Source: an uncultured Planctomycetia bacterium (lineage in GTDB: Bacteria; Planctomycetota; Phycisphaerae; Phycisphaerales; SM1A02). From it: DNA of 64,000 nt. Below the pieces are notes generated by a model. The model ran no database searches. It saw only the letters and a program-made list of their open reading frames with translations, and was not told the origin of the DNA. Numbering within the stretch: position 1 is the stretch's first letter; each line of letters starts with the position of its first letter. Below, piece by piece: positions 1 to 9,016 of the stretch. The stretch spans positions 1 to 64,000 of the forward strand of contig CALMPF010000022.1 in assembly GCA_937871505.1 (NCBI GenBank), read 5' to 3'. Made by a program: the position numbers and the translations under genes.

Positions 1-37
1 AATATTTACGACGCGCGGTTCGTTCGCTTCATGCCAT

Positions 38-55
38 TCCATCCTGACACCTTTT
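38..55. repeat. End fragment of the 172-bp dispersed repeat
   Basis: The bases ATCCTGACACCTTTT at 41-55 match the right end of the two full repeat copies at 17907-18078 and 25096-25267. The bases to the left do not continue the match, so this is a solo or truncated end. It sits about 20 bases beyond the stop codon of the dockerin gene that ends at 77, so it could also contribute to the 3' end of that transcript. Confidence 0.55.
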
Positions 56-76
56 CCTCCCGATCGTTCCTTCAGC

Positions 77-1789
77 TCACGAGCACGCGCCCCACAGGGC
101 CAGCAGGATGCCGAGGTCGTCGGCGTCGACCATGCCGTCCTGGTTGAGGTCTGCGAAGTCCAGGGGGAATCCCCAGACCAGCTCGAGGATCTCCACGTCG
201 AGCTCGTTCACCACGCCATCGCCGTTGAGGTCCGGGTCGCACCAGTCGGGTGCGCAGCCCTCGTCGGAGAAGTCGTAGCTGCCTTCGACCAGGGCCGTCA
301 TGGCCTCCTCCAGGGAGCCGAAGCCCTCCGGCAGTTCCGCGGTGCCGACGAGGTTGGTGAACCCCGCGGGGTTGAGGATCACGGAGTCCTGGCCGCTGCC
401 GCCCGAGATCGAGACCTGGCTGAAGTCGATGGTGCCGTCGTTGGTGTCCAGGCAGACCAGTTCCTGAGCCACGATCTGGGCGTCGGGGAGGAAGGTGAGC
501 GTCGGGGCCGCGGGACCGGCGGGCTGAAGGGCCAGGAGCACCTCGCTTCCGCCGATGAGCCCGTTGATCTTCATGTCGCCCTGGCCCAGGATGTGGGTCT
601 TCCCTTGCTTTGGATTGCTGGAGCCCTGGCCCTGGAAGTTGCCTGGGAAGAGGTGGCCGGGCGTGGACGCGGCGGCATCGTCGAGCTGGATGATGATGTT
701 CCCGCCGGGAACGTTGTTGGCGTAGCTGATGCCGCCGCGCATGGAGCGATCGTTGGTGAGCACCTTGGTGTTGATCAGCAGCCTGCCGCCGGTCCGGCCT
801 GAGCCGGGCCTGACGCCTTCGCTTCGGTTGATGACCTCCTGGTTGGCGAGCAGCACGACGTCTCCTCCCCTGGCGTGCGTGGCCAGTCCGTGGAGCGATG
901 TTCCTCCCCAGATCTTCGCATGCTCCCGGATGATCACGCGCTGGACGGCCTTGAGCATGAGGGTGCCACCCGCGGCGTAGCGACCAGCGCCGGGCCTGAG
1001 ATCCCCCCTGACGCGAATCGTCCCGCCGGCCTTCAGGGTGATGTCGCCGCCTGTGGCACGTTCGCTTCCAATCGCACCGCCGCTGCCGCCGCTGAGAATC
1101 GCCCGGCCGATGGTGATGTCCTTGGCGGCGCTGAGCTCGACGTAGCCGCCGTCGCCCCGCCGGGTCCCCGGCTGAAGCGCCTCGTTGGCGTCCGGATCCG
1201 CAGGCAGGGTCCTGAGGCGTTCCGGGTCTTGGCCGGGAGGGAGAGGGTCGCTGGACCCGCTGTTGGCGGTCAGGAAGACGTCATCGCCGATCGAGATCGA
1301 TCCCTCGCTGGAGATGATGTGCACCGAGCCACCGGGGACCTTCGATGTGTCGGGCGCCGCGGGCGCAGCCAAGATGGTGGTGACCCCCTTGATGTCCACG
1401 TCCTGCTTGACCAGGAAGGCCAGCGTGATCGGTATCTGGCCGGCAAACCCACCGAGGTTCCCTTGCTTCGGCGCTCCGAGGATGATGACGGAGAGGTTGT
1501 GGTTCGTCCCTTCGATCCGGAGGGAGTTCATCTTCTTGGGAACGACCTTGACCGAGCCGTCGCCCTGCAACTTGTAGGACTCCGTCACGGTGATGATGAC
1601 CATTGCGCCTTCGATGACGACATCGTCGGTCTCGATCGGCACTCGTCCGGCGCTCCAGTTCGTCTTGTTCTCCCAAGCGCCGCCGTGGTCTCCGATCCAC
1701 TTGTTCTCTTCGGCCATGCCCGGCGCGGCATGAAGGGAGGCGAGTGCGGAGGCCAGGGTCAGGGTGAGGATTCGGGTGTTCAGGGTCAT
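77..1789 (-). CDS. Exported protein with C-terminal GC-type dockerin pair
   Basis: The product is about 570 residues, starting at the ATG at 1789, because this start gives a clean signal peptide (MTLNTRILTLTLASALASLH then an Ala-rich cleavage region). The reading frame is open for 37 more codons upstream, but that stretch is Arg-rich and unlikely to be translated. The body begins with a WIGDHGGAWENKTNWSAG motif, common at the start of autotransporter-like beta-helix repeats, and continues as Gly/Thr/Val-rich repeats (for example GGDVVLLANQEV, GGNIIIQLDD) typical of a right-handed beta-helix. The last 50 residues hold two calcium-loop motifs, DLNGDGVVNELDVEIL and DLNQDGMVDADDLGIL, the dockerin-like pair of Phycisphaerae exoproteins. 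Function of the helix is unknown; an extracellular adhesin or polysaccharide-binding role is possible but not shown. Confidence 0.85.
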   Translation of the reverse strand: MTLNTRILTLTLASALASLHAAPGMAEENKWIGDHGGAWENKTNWSAGRVPIETDDVVIEGAMVIITVTESYKLQGDGSVKVVPKKMNSLRIEGTNHNLSVIILGAPKQGNLGGFAGQIPITLAFLVKQDVDIKGVTTILAAPAAPDTSKVPGGSVHIISSEGSISIGDDVFLTANSGSSDPLPPGQDPERLRTLPADPDANEALQPGTRRGDGGYVELSAAKDITIGRAILSGGSGGAIGSERATGGDITLKAGGTIRVRGDLRPGAGRYAAGGTLMLKAVQRVIIREHAKIWGGTSLHGLATHARGGDVVLLANQEVINRSEGVRPGSGRTGGRLLINTKVLTNDRSMRGGISYANNVPGGNIIIQLDDAAASTPGHLFPGNFQGQGSSNPKQGKTHILGQGDMKINGLIGGSEVLLALQPAGPAAPTLTFLPDAQIVAQELVCLDTNDGTIDFSQVSISGGSGQDSVILNPAGFTNLVGTAELPEGFGSLEEAMTALVEGSYDFSDEGCAPDWCDPDLNGDGVVNELDVEILELVWGFPLDFADLNQDGMVDADDLGILLALWGACS

Positions 1790-2179
1790 GGCGGGGTCCG
1801 TGCAGGGGTGGTTGTCGAGGCGATTGATGCGCGCTGCGGAGGCGGCGATGGCTCGCCGCTGGCCGGAGCGCGAAGCGGCCGCTCGGCCGCTCGACCGCAC
1901 CTACCTGGTCGGGGGCGGATCCTGACAGGACTTCCAGACGTTCGGCCGCCATCCCGCTGACAGCGCTGGCTCGCGCGTCGCACCGACGACGTGCGCTCGA
2001 CGACGAGAGGCCTCGCAGCCTGCGGCGACTGCGAGGGTCTCACATCGCGGGCGTTGGCACTCCACGTGAGCTGCGAGTCGAGACAGCGGCTGTCCCCATC
2101 GTTCGGTCGGCGCCGCGGCCCTCGGCGCCTCGACCGCCGGTCCCGGCGCGGCGCGCCCGCTCCGTATACTCGCCCCTTC
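1790..2179. other. Divergent intergenic region
   Basis: This 390-base gap separates the (-) dockerin gene from the (+) ketosynthase gene and must hold both promoters. Frames extend into it from both sides but are Arg/Pro-rich and look non-coding. I see no convincing -35/-10 pair or operator. Confidence 0.5.
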
Positions 2180-3550
2180 ATGCCCTCCGCCAAGGCCGAT
2201 CGCGAGGTGTTCATCACGGGGCTGGGACCGATCACGGCGTGCGGCGTCGGGGCGGAGCCGCTCTGGGAGAGCCTCGCTGCGGGCCGCCCAGCGCTGCGGA
2301 GAATCGCCCGGTTCGATCCCTCCGGGTTTGCGTGCCACGTCGCGGGTGAGATCGCCGACGAGCTCTTCGACGTGCGCTCGGTCGTGCCCAAGAGCTATCG
2401 CAAGGCGACCAAGGTGATGGCCAGGGATATCGAGCTCGCCGTCGCCGGGGCGCACGCCGCGGTCGCCGACGCGGGGCTGGTGACGCGCGCTGCCGAGCGG
2501 GCCGACGCCGCGCCGACGCTTTCCCCCGATCGCGTCGGATGTCACATCGGAGCGGGGCTGATCGCCGCCGAGATCGACGAGCTTGCCGCGGCGCTCGCTT
2601 CGGCGCAGCGCCCCGACGGCGCCTTCGACTCCGGGATCTGGGGCAGCGCCGGGATGAACAACCTCACGCCGCTCTGGCTCCTGAAGTACCTCCCGAACAT
2701 GCTGGCATGTCATGTGACGATCATCCATGACTGCCAGGGACCGTCGAACACCATCACCTGCGCCGAAGCGAGCAGCGGGCTCTCCATCGGCGAGTCGCTC
2801 CGGGTGATCCAGCGCGGCGACGCCGACGCCTGTCTCTCGGGCGGGGCCGAGACCAAGGTCCACCTGATGGGTCTGCTGCGCCAGGAGTTCGCCGGCCGGC
2901 TGGTCGGGCGCGGCGGCGCGGTGACGGAGGATGTCGCAGCGGACGACGCCGCGCAGATCGCCTCGGTGCGCCCCTTCGATCCCGCCTCGGGCGGGAGCGT
3001 TCTCGGCGAGGGCGGAGGGATCCTGGTGCTCGAGGCCTCCGAGGTCGCGAGAAGCCGCGGAGCCCGCGCGTATGCCAAGATCGCGGGTTTCGGCGCCAGC
3101 CAAAGCGTGAACCCCGACACCGTCGGCCTGGTGACCGAGCCCGATGGCGCGAGCATCGCCGCCGCAATCGATGCGGCGCTCGCCGACGCGGCCGTCCACG
3201 CCGACGCGGTCGACGCGGTCATTCCCTTCGGCAGCGGCATCCCCGCCGTCGATGCGGGTGAGCGGGCCGCGATCGCGCGGACCTTCGGCGCCCGGACACC
3301 CTCCGTGCCGATGGTGACGATCGTGCCGGCCGTCGGCAACTGCTGTGCGGGGGCCGGAGCGGTCGCGGTCTCGGTGGGGGCGCTGATGCTCCGCCATCAG
3401 ATGCTCCCTGCGCGCCTCAACAGCGAGCTGACTCCGGGGCTCGACGCGGTCAGGGCCCCCTCCCGATCGGCGCGGCTGCGGACGATCCTGATCTTCACCA
3501 CGAGCTTCGGCGGCCAGAACGCGGCGCTGGTGCTCAGGGCGCCGGAGTGA
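2180..3550 (+). CDS. Catalytically dead ketosynthase, chain-length-factor-like
   Basis: A 456-residue thiolase-fold protein of the beta-ketoacyl-ACP synthase family. It opens with the family strand EVFITGLGPITACGVG and keeps RGDADACLSGG after the active-site region. Aligning it with the next gene, the nucleophile Cys position is Glu196 (context TCAEASSGLSIGES against TACAASTQAIGEA). The HGTGT histidine motif is replaced by FGSGIP, and the KSxxGH histidine by VGNCCAGAGA, so all three catalytic residues are gone. This is the pattern of KS-beta/chain-length factors, which pair with an active KS; known chain-length factors usually have Gln there, so Glu is unusual. The ATG at 2180 is chosen because the 63 codons upstream are Arg-rich. 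It overlaps the active KS by 4 bases (GTGA), which suggests a heterodimer. The product is unknown; type II polyketide or aryl-polyene-like lipids are options. Confidence 0.85.
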   Translation: MPSAKADREVFITGLGPITACGVGAEPLWESLAAGRPALRRIARFDPSGFACHVAGEIADELFDVRSVVPKSYRKATKVMARDIELAVAGAHAAVADAGLVTRAAERADAAPTLSPDRVGCHIGAGLIAAEIDELAAALASAQRPDGAFDSGIWGSAGMNNLTPLWLLKYLPNMLACHVTIIHDCQGPSNTITCAEASSGLSIGESLRVIQRGDADACLSGGAETKVHLMGLLRQEFAGRLVGRGGAVTEDVAADDAAQIASVRPFDPASGGSVLGEGGGILVLEASEVARSRGARAYAKIAGFGASQSVNPDTVGLVTEPDGASIAAAIDAALADAAVHADAVDAVIPFGSGIPAVDAGERAAIARTFGARTPSVPMVTIVPAVGNCCAGAGAVAVSVGALMLRHQMLPARLNSELTPGLDAVRAPSRSARLRTILIFTTSFGGQNAALVLRAPE

Positions 3551-4959
3551 CTCCGGATCGCGCTCCTTCGACGACTTCCTCGACCGACCTCCGCCCGCCC
3601 ATGCCCACGAGCTCCTCCGGTTCCTCGACCTCTCGGCGCATCGTCATCACCGGCATGGGGTGGGTGACCCCCCTGGGGCACGATCTCGAGACGGTCTGGT
3701 CGGCGCTCATGGCGGGCCGATCGGGCGTGGACCGCATCAGCCGCTTCGAGGCGGAGACCTTCCCGACCAACTTCGCGGCGGAGGTGCGCGACTTCGACTT
3801 CACCCGCTTCGTCGAGGACCCGCGCGTTCACGAGGGCGCGGGGCTCAACATCCGCTTCGCGCTGGGGGCCGCGCGGCAGGCGTGGGAGCAGGCCGGGCTC
3901 TCGGCGGCTCCGGCGGACCTCGATCGGCGGCGCATCGGGATCTACCTCGGCGCGGGCGAGGGCGTGCTCGACACGCCCAACTACATCGCCAGCAACCTCG
4001 CCGGATGGGAGGCCGCCGACGGCACCGTCGACGCGGTGCGCTGGGCGCGCACGGCGCGCGCACGCATGCGGCCCGTCTCCGAGATCACGCAGGAGCCGAA
4101 CATGCCCCTGGCGCACCTCGCCAGGGAGTTCGGCCTGCGCGGGCCCGCGTACAACTGCCTGACGGCGTGCGCCGCGAGCACCCAGGCAATCGGCGAGGCG
4201 TTCAGCATCCTCCGCCGCGGCGACGCCGACGCGATGCTCGCGGGCGGCACGCACACGATGATCCACCTCTTCGGGATCACCGGCTTCAACCGCCTGACGG
4301 CGCTGGCGACGGCGCAGGCGCTCGCCGGCGCCGCGGCGGGCGACCCGCGGCGGGCGTCGAGACCCTTCTCGCGCGATCGCTCAGGCTTCGTGATGGGAGA
4401 AGGTTCGGGAATGGTCGTGCTGGAGACCCTCGATCACGCCGAGCGGCGCGGCGCGACGCCGCTGGCGGAGGTCGTCGGCTACGGCTCAAGCGCCGACGCC
4501 TTCCGCATCACCGACATCCAGCCCGAGGGTCGCGGAGCCGCGGCCGCGATGACGATGGCCCTCCGGCAGGCGGGGATCGATCCCGCCGCTGCGAGCGATC
4601 GTCCGCCGATCGACTACATCTCCGCGCATGGCACCGGCACGCAGGAGAACGACTCCATCGAGACCCGCGCGGTCAAGCTCGTCTTCGGCGACAACGCCCG
4701 GCGCATCCCGATGTCCTCGGTCAAGTCGATGCTCGGCCACCTGATCGCGGCGGCGGGGGCGGTCGAGCTCATCACCTGCGTGCTGGCGATCCGGCGCGGG
4801 ATGCTCCCGCCGACGATCAACCTCGAGAACCCCGATCCCGATCTCGATCTGGACTACGTTCCCAACGCCGCCCGCGCCGCCACGGTCGAGACGTGCCTGA
4901 GCAACTCCTTCGGCTTCGGCGGACAGAACGACACGCTGGTGGTCCGACGATGGGGCTGA
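3547..4959 (+). CDS. Beta-ketoacyl-ACP synthase, active KS subunit
   Basis: A 470-residue FabF-type condensing enzyme that would join malonyl-ACP to an acyl chain with loss of CO2. The full triad is visible: Cys208 in LTACAASTQAIGEA, His361 in ISAHGTGTQEND and His398 in VKSMLGHLIAAAG, followed by the C-terminal SNSFGFGGQNDTLV. The GTG at 3547 overlaps the stop of the upstream pseudo-ketosynthase (GTGA), which supports translational coupling; the ATG at 3601 would give a tighter N-terminus (MPTSSSGSS then RRIVITGMGWVTPLG) and cannot be excluded. The pair resembles KS-alpha/KS-beta. No acyl carrier protein, ketoreductase or dehydratase is present in the window, so the pathway partners must lie elsewhere. 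Confidence 0.9.
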   Translation: MTPDRAPSTTSSTDLRPPMPTSSSGSSTSRRIVITGMGWVTPLGHDLETVWSALMAGRSGVDRISRFEAETFPTNFAAEVRDFDFTRFVEDPRVHEGAGLNIRFALGAARQAWEQAGLSAAPADLDRRRIGIYLGAGEGVLDTPNYIASNLAGWEAADGTVDAVRWARTARARMRPVSEITQEPNMPLAHLAREFGLRGPAYNCLTACAASTQAIGEAFSILRRGDADAMLAGGTHTMIHLFGITGFNRLTALATAQALAGAAAGDPRRASRPFSRDRSGFVMGEGSGMVVLETLDHAERRGATPLAEVVGYGSSADAFRITDIQPEGRGAAAAMTMALRQAGIDPAAASDRPPIDYISAHGTGTQENDSIETRAVKLVFGDNARRIPMSSVKSMLGHLIAAAGAVELITCVLAIRRGMLPPTINLENPDPDLDLDYVPNAARAATVETCLSNSFGFGGQNDTLVVRRWG

Positions 4960-4999
4960 GCGTCATCGGCGGCGCTTCCGGCGGAGAGGACTTCCCGTC

Positions 5000-5704
5000 A
5001 TGAAGGTGCGGGCGGTGGTGGGGTTTCTCTGCGTGGCGATCGCGCTGGGCGCCTTCGTCCTGGTGCGCCGCACCCCGACGTGGTTCGCGCCGCCCGCGCG
5101 GGATGACGCGGCCGCGATCGATCGGGGTGAGCGGCTGGAGTCGGCGCTGATCGAGCAGTTCACGCGCGTCCGCGCTCCCGACGCGTCGACGTGGTCGATC
5201 GCTTTCGACGACGATGCCGCCAACGCATGGCTGGCGACGAGGCTCCCGCGCTGGATCGAGCACTTCGAGGCCCGCTCCGCCGGCGGACCGCGGCAGCGCG
5301 AGGTCGTCCAGCTCCGCTTTCTTCGCGATGCGGTCGAACTGGGCCTCTCGCGCCCCGGGACCCCGTTCGCCTCGGCGACCCTCGCGCCGCGGCTGACCGC
5401 AGGCGAGCTGACGGCGCCCGTGACCGGGGGCGGCGTCGCCTCGGTGCGCCTTCCCGGCGGCGCCCTGCATGCGCTCGTCGGATGGCTCGCGGCCGGGGAC
5501 GCCGAGGCATCCGGGGGCTCACCCGGGGGCGAGCGCTGGCGGAGCGATGTGACTGCGCTGCTCCGCGGGGAGTCGGTCTCGCCGAGCTTCGATCTCGGAG
5601 ATGGGCGCTCCGTGGAGCTGCTGGACCTCGAGATCCACCCCGGTGAGCTTCGGGCGAGGCTGCGCACCCGGCGTTCGACCGGCGCGGAGGACCGCCCGCG
5701 ATGA
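5000..5704 (+). CDS. Membrane-anchored protein of unknown function
   Basis: A 234-residue protein with one N-terminal membrane segment (KVRAVVGFLCVAIALGAFVLV) and a mostly soluble remainder facing the outside of the cytoplasmic membrane. I recognise no catalytic motif. A segment DDDAANAWLATRLPRWIEH looks like a conserved core. It starts 40 bases after the ketosynthase stop and overlaps the next gene by 4 bases (ATGA), so it belongs to the same operon. Its place between lipid-synthesis-type enzymes and a helicase-nuclease pair does not settle its role. Confidence 0.75.
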   Translation: MKVRAVVGFLCVAIALGAFVLVRRTPTWFAPPARDDAAAIDRGERLESALIEQFTRVRAPDASTWSIAFDDDAANAWLATRLPRWIEHFEARSAGGPRQREVVQLRFLRDAVELGLSRPGTPFASATLAPRLTAGELTAPVTGGGVASVRLPGGALHALVGWLAAGDAEASGGSPGGERWRSDVTALLRGESVSPSFDLGDGRSVELLDLEIHPGELRARLRTRRSTGAEDRPR

Positions 5705-8700
5705 ACGCTCGGCGCATCGTGCTGCGCTGGGAGGCGCTCGCGCTGCCGCAGGTCGCGGAGTGGCTCATCGACACCGCGTCGGCCGGAGGCGCGAGCGGGC
5801 CGCCGGGCGAGATCGGAGCGCGCGCGGAGGAACATGCCCGCCGCCGAGCCCCGCACGCGAGCGCGTCCGGCGCGGCCGAGCGATCCGGCGCGGCCGAGGT
5901 GATCGATCTCGGCCGCACCGCGGTCGTCCTGCCCGGCGCTCGTGCGGGACGGCTGCTCCTCTGGCACCTCGCGCGCCGCGCCGAGGCGCTCGGAGCGCGG
6001 ATCGTCCCGCCGATGACGCTGACGCCGGGCTCGATGGTCGACGCCCTGCTCGACGATCTCGGGCCCTGCGCCACGCCGCTGGCCTTCGAATGCGCCATCG
6101 CGGAGGCGCTGCGCGATCCATCGACCGAAGCTGCGCCATCGCTGATCGCCCCGGCGCTCGTCGCGCCCGCGACCGGGCGGGAAGACCACGGCGCGCTCGC
6201 GGCCCTTGAGACAGCGCGGGTCTTCGCCGCGATCGTCGACGAGCTCGCCGGCGAGGGGATCGCGGCAAGCCGCGTTGTCGAGACGCTGGAGGAGATGGCG
6301 CGCGAGGCCGCAGCCGACGGCGCCGCGAACCGCGAGACTGACCGGGGCCAAGACGCGGACCCAGCCGGGAGCCCAGCCGGGAAACCAGACGGGAATCCAG
6401 ACGAGAGACCAATCGGGGGCATCGAACGGGGCGAGATGGAGCGCTGGGAGGCGCTTGGCCGCATCGAGGAGAGCGCCTCCCGTCGCCTCGCGCGGTGCGG
6501 GATGTCCATCCGCTCGCGCCACGCCTGGTCCCGCACGGGGGCGCCCGAGCGGCCCCATCCATCGGTCGATCGGCTGGTCCTGGCGCTGGTGCCCGAGCTC
6601 AACGGCGTGCAGCGCCGCGCCATCGCGCGGTTCGCTCGCTCGGCCAGCGCGGCGGAGGACGCCGTCTTCGCGCTGGTCCACGCCGATGAGCGCTGGCTCG
6701 CCGAACTTGACGAGCTCGGGGCGCTTCGCCGGATCGCTCCGAAGGCTCCGGAGGCTCGTCCGGACGAGGAGCCGCTCGTCGCCGAGGCCGAGCTCATCGT
6801 CGCCGAAAGCGCTGCGGACGCCGCGCAGTGCGCCATCGCCGAGACGCTCGCAGGGCGGCGCTGCGAGCCCGATCCTCGCGTGACCGTCGGCCTGCTCGAT
6901 CCGCCGCTCGGCGACGCGCTCGAGCACGCGGGCGCCTACGCGGGGATCTCCTTCAGGACCGCGACCGGACGCTCGGTCGCGACCACGGAGCCGGCGGCGA
7001 CGATCGAGGCGATCGCGCGGTGGCTCGACGGGGACCGCGATCCCTCCGAGTTCGCGCGGCTCCCGGCGGTCGGGGCGTGGCTGCGCGGCGCGCTCGAGCT
7101 CGCGGGGGAGGGCGAGCGCGGAAGCGAGGCGGTTCCCGTCGCGGATGTCGTGGCACGCCTGGATGAGTCGATGCGGGCATCGCGGCCGGGGGGGGATCAG
7201 CGCGTCGGTTCGGCATTGGCCCGCAGCGCGGCGGCGGCGATCGATGCGGCGCTGGCGCCGCTTCTGTCCGAGGACGATGGGCGAACGGCGCAGGGCGATC
7301 CCGACGATGGCGCCCAGATCGGGGGACCGCACGCGCGCGCCGCGCTGCCGCGCTCTCTCCGATCGCTCGTCGAGTGGGCCGAGCGCATCCGCACGGTTCT
7401 CGCGACGCTGCTGGCCGGGATCGAGCGCTCCGACCTCGCCGATGAGGCGATCGACGCCGTGGTCGAGGAGCTCGGAGAGTGGGGGGCGCTCGACGCGCGG
7501 ATCGCGCCGCGGCTGGGCCCTGTCGGGGCGTTGCGGCTGCTCGCGCGCAGGCTCGGGCGCAGGGCGCTTCCGGCGCCGACGCGGCGCGGCGAAGTCGAGG
7601 CGCTCGGGCTTCTCGAGCTGCATCCCGATGACGCGCCTGCGGTCATCCTCCTGGGCCTGCACGAGGGGGCTGTGCCGCGGGCGCGGACCTCCGATCCGTT
7701 CCTGCCCGGCGCCCTGAGAAGCCGCCTCGGGCTCGCGGACGACGACTTCGGCGCCCGGCGCGATCGGTATCTGCTCGCGGCGCTGCGGCGCGGGCGGAGG
7801 TCGCTGCGCGCGATCGTCGCGCGGCGCTCAGCTTCGGGCGACCCGCTGCTGGCGAGCCGGCTGCTGCTCGAGATCCCGCGTGCGCAGCAGCCGCGGCGGC
7901 TCCGCCATCTCGCGGGGGCCGGCGCCCGGCGCTTCGATGTGCCGAGCGGACTTGCGGCTCCCGCGCCGCGATCGCGCTTCGTGGTGCCCTCGGCGCCCTC
8001 GGGACCCGTCACCCTCGACCGCATCGCGGTGACCGCCTTTCGCGCCTATCTGGCATGTCCCTTCCGCTACTGGCTTGAGCGGCACCTGCGGCTGAAGCGG
8101 GTGGATCCCGTGCGGGATCAGCTCGATGCGGCCGAGTTCGGCACCGTGGCCCACGCAGCCCTCGCTCGATGGGGGACCGACTCGCTGCTGCGCGATTCGA
8201 CCGACGGTGCGGCCATCGCGGCGGCGCTGGGCGACGCCCTCGATGACGAGGTGCGCCGGGCATTCCCGGGGGGCGCCCCGGTCGCGGCGCTGGTGCAGGC
8301 CGCCCGGCTGCGGCAGCGCTTCGATGCGTTCGCGGCGTTTCAGGCGGCGCACCGCAGCATGGGGTGGCGCATCGAGCGCATCGAGTGGGATCTGCCCGAG
8401 ACGGCGTCGCTGGAGATTCCTGGCCAGGCGCCCGTGCGGATCACCGGGAGGATCGATCGCATCGATCGCCATGAGCGGACCGGCGAGCTCCTGCTCATCG
8501 ACTACAAGACCGCCGACCTGCCGCGGATGCCGGAGGCGGTCCATCGACGCGCGATCGCCGCTCCCGGAGCGGGCGGACCGCAGAAGGAGTGGATCGACCT
8601 CCAGCTTCCCCTCTACGGCCATCTGGCGGCGAAGCTCTTGGCGGCCCGACCAGATGCCCAACCAGATGTCCAACCAGGTGCACGGCCAGATGTCCAGCCC

Positions 8701-8976
8701 GATGCTCGGGCGCTCGCTCCTCAACTCGCCTACATGCTCCTTCCGCGCGACGCCTCGGCGACGCGCCTGGCCGAGGCCGCCTGGAGCGACGACGAGCGGA
8801 GCGAGGCGATCGAGAGGGCCCAGCGCGTGGTGGCGAAGATCCGCGCCGGGGAGTTCCCGATCAATCCCGGCTACGCCGGCGCCGATCGCTTCGTCCGCAT
8901 CTGCCACGGCAACGCCCTGATCGCGGAGGAGGCCGGCGCTCCCGGTGATCCCGTCGGCGCCGGGGGTGCGACGTGA
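5701..8976 (+). CDS. AddB-like PD-(D/E)XK nuclease subunit
   Basis: A 1091-residue partner of the helicase-nuclease encoded next door, acting in double-strand-break end resection. The N-terminal LPGARAGRLLLWHL occupies the place of a P-loop but lacks GKT, as in the inactive-helicase AddB group. A RecB-type nuclease domain fills the C-terminus: FRAYLACPFRYWLERHL, then GTVAHAAL, GRIDRID near residue 915, IDYKTAD near 933 and QLPLYG. Known AddB nucleases often carry a 4Fe-4S cluster from one Cys before and three after the domain; only one Cys follows here, so the cluster is probably absent. Two linkers carry short-period repeats (near residues 220-240, PAGSPAGKPDGNPDE; and near 982-1000, PDAQPDVQPGARPDVQPD). 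It overlaps the upstream gene by 4 bases and is 40 bases before the helicase gene. Confidence 0.85.
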   Translation: MNARRIVLRWEALALPQVAEWLIDTASAGGASGPPGEIGARAEEHARRRAPHASASGAAERSGAAEVIDLGRTAVVLPGARAGRLLLWHLARRAEALGARIVPPMTLTPGSMVDALLDDLGPCATPLAFECAIAEALRDPSTEAAPSLIAPALVAPATGREDHGALAALETARVFAAIVDELAGEGIAASRVVETLEEMAREAAADGAANRETDRGQDADPAGSPAGKPDGNPDERPIGGIERGEMERWEALGRIEESASRRLARCGMSIRSRHAWSRTGAPERPHPSVDRLVLALVPELNGVQRRAIARFARSASAAEDAVFALVHADERWLAELDELGALRRIAPKAPEARPDEEPLVAEAELIVAESAADAAQCAIAETLAGRRCEPDPRVTVGLLDPPLGDALEHAGAYAGISFRTATGRSVATTEPAATIEAIARWLDGDRDPSEFARLPAVGAWLRGALELAGEGERGSEAVPVADVVARLDESMRASRPGGDQRVGSALARSAAAAIDAALAPLLSEDDGRTAQGDPDDGAQIGGPHARAALPRSLRSLVEWAERIRTVLATLLAGIERSDLADEAIDAVVEELGEWGALDARIAPRLGPVGALRLLARRLGRRALPAPTRRGEVEALGLLELHPDDAPAVILLGLHEGAVPRARTSDPFLPGALRSRLGLADDDFGARRDRYLLAALRRGRRSLRAIVARRSASGDPLLASRLLLEIPRAQQPRRLRHLAGAGARRFDVPSGLAAPAPRSRFVVPSAPSGPVTLDRIAVTAFRAYLACPFRYWLERHLRLKRVDPVRDQLDAAEFGTVAHAALARWGTDSLLRDSTDGAAIAAALGDALDDEVRRAFPGGAPVAALVQAARLRQRFDAFAAFQAAHRSMGWRIERIEWDLPETASLEIPGQAPVRITGRIDRIDRHERTGELLLIDYKTADLPRMPEAVHRRAIAAPGAGGPQKEWIDLQLPLYGHLAAKLLAARPDAQPDVQPGARPDVQPDARALAPQLAYMLLPRDASATRLAEAAWSDDERSEAIERAQRVVAKIRAGEFPINPGYAGADRFVRICHGNALIAEEAGAPGDPVGAGGAT

Positions 8977-9016
8977 TGTTCGCCCTGCCTCGGGGCGGAG
9001 GAGCCCAGCGCCCGCG

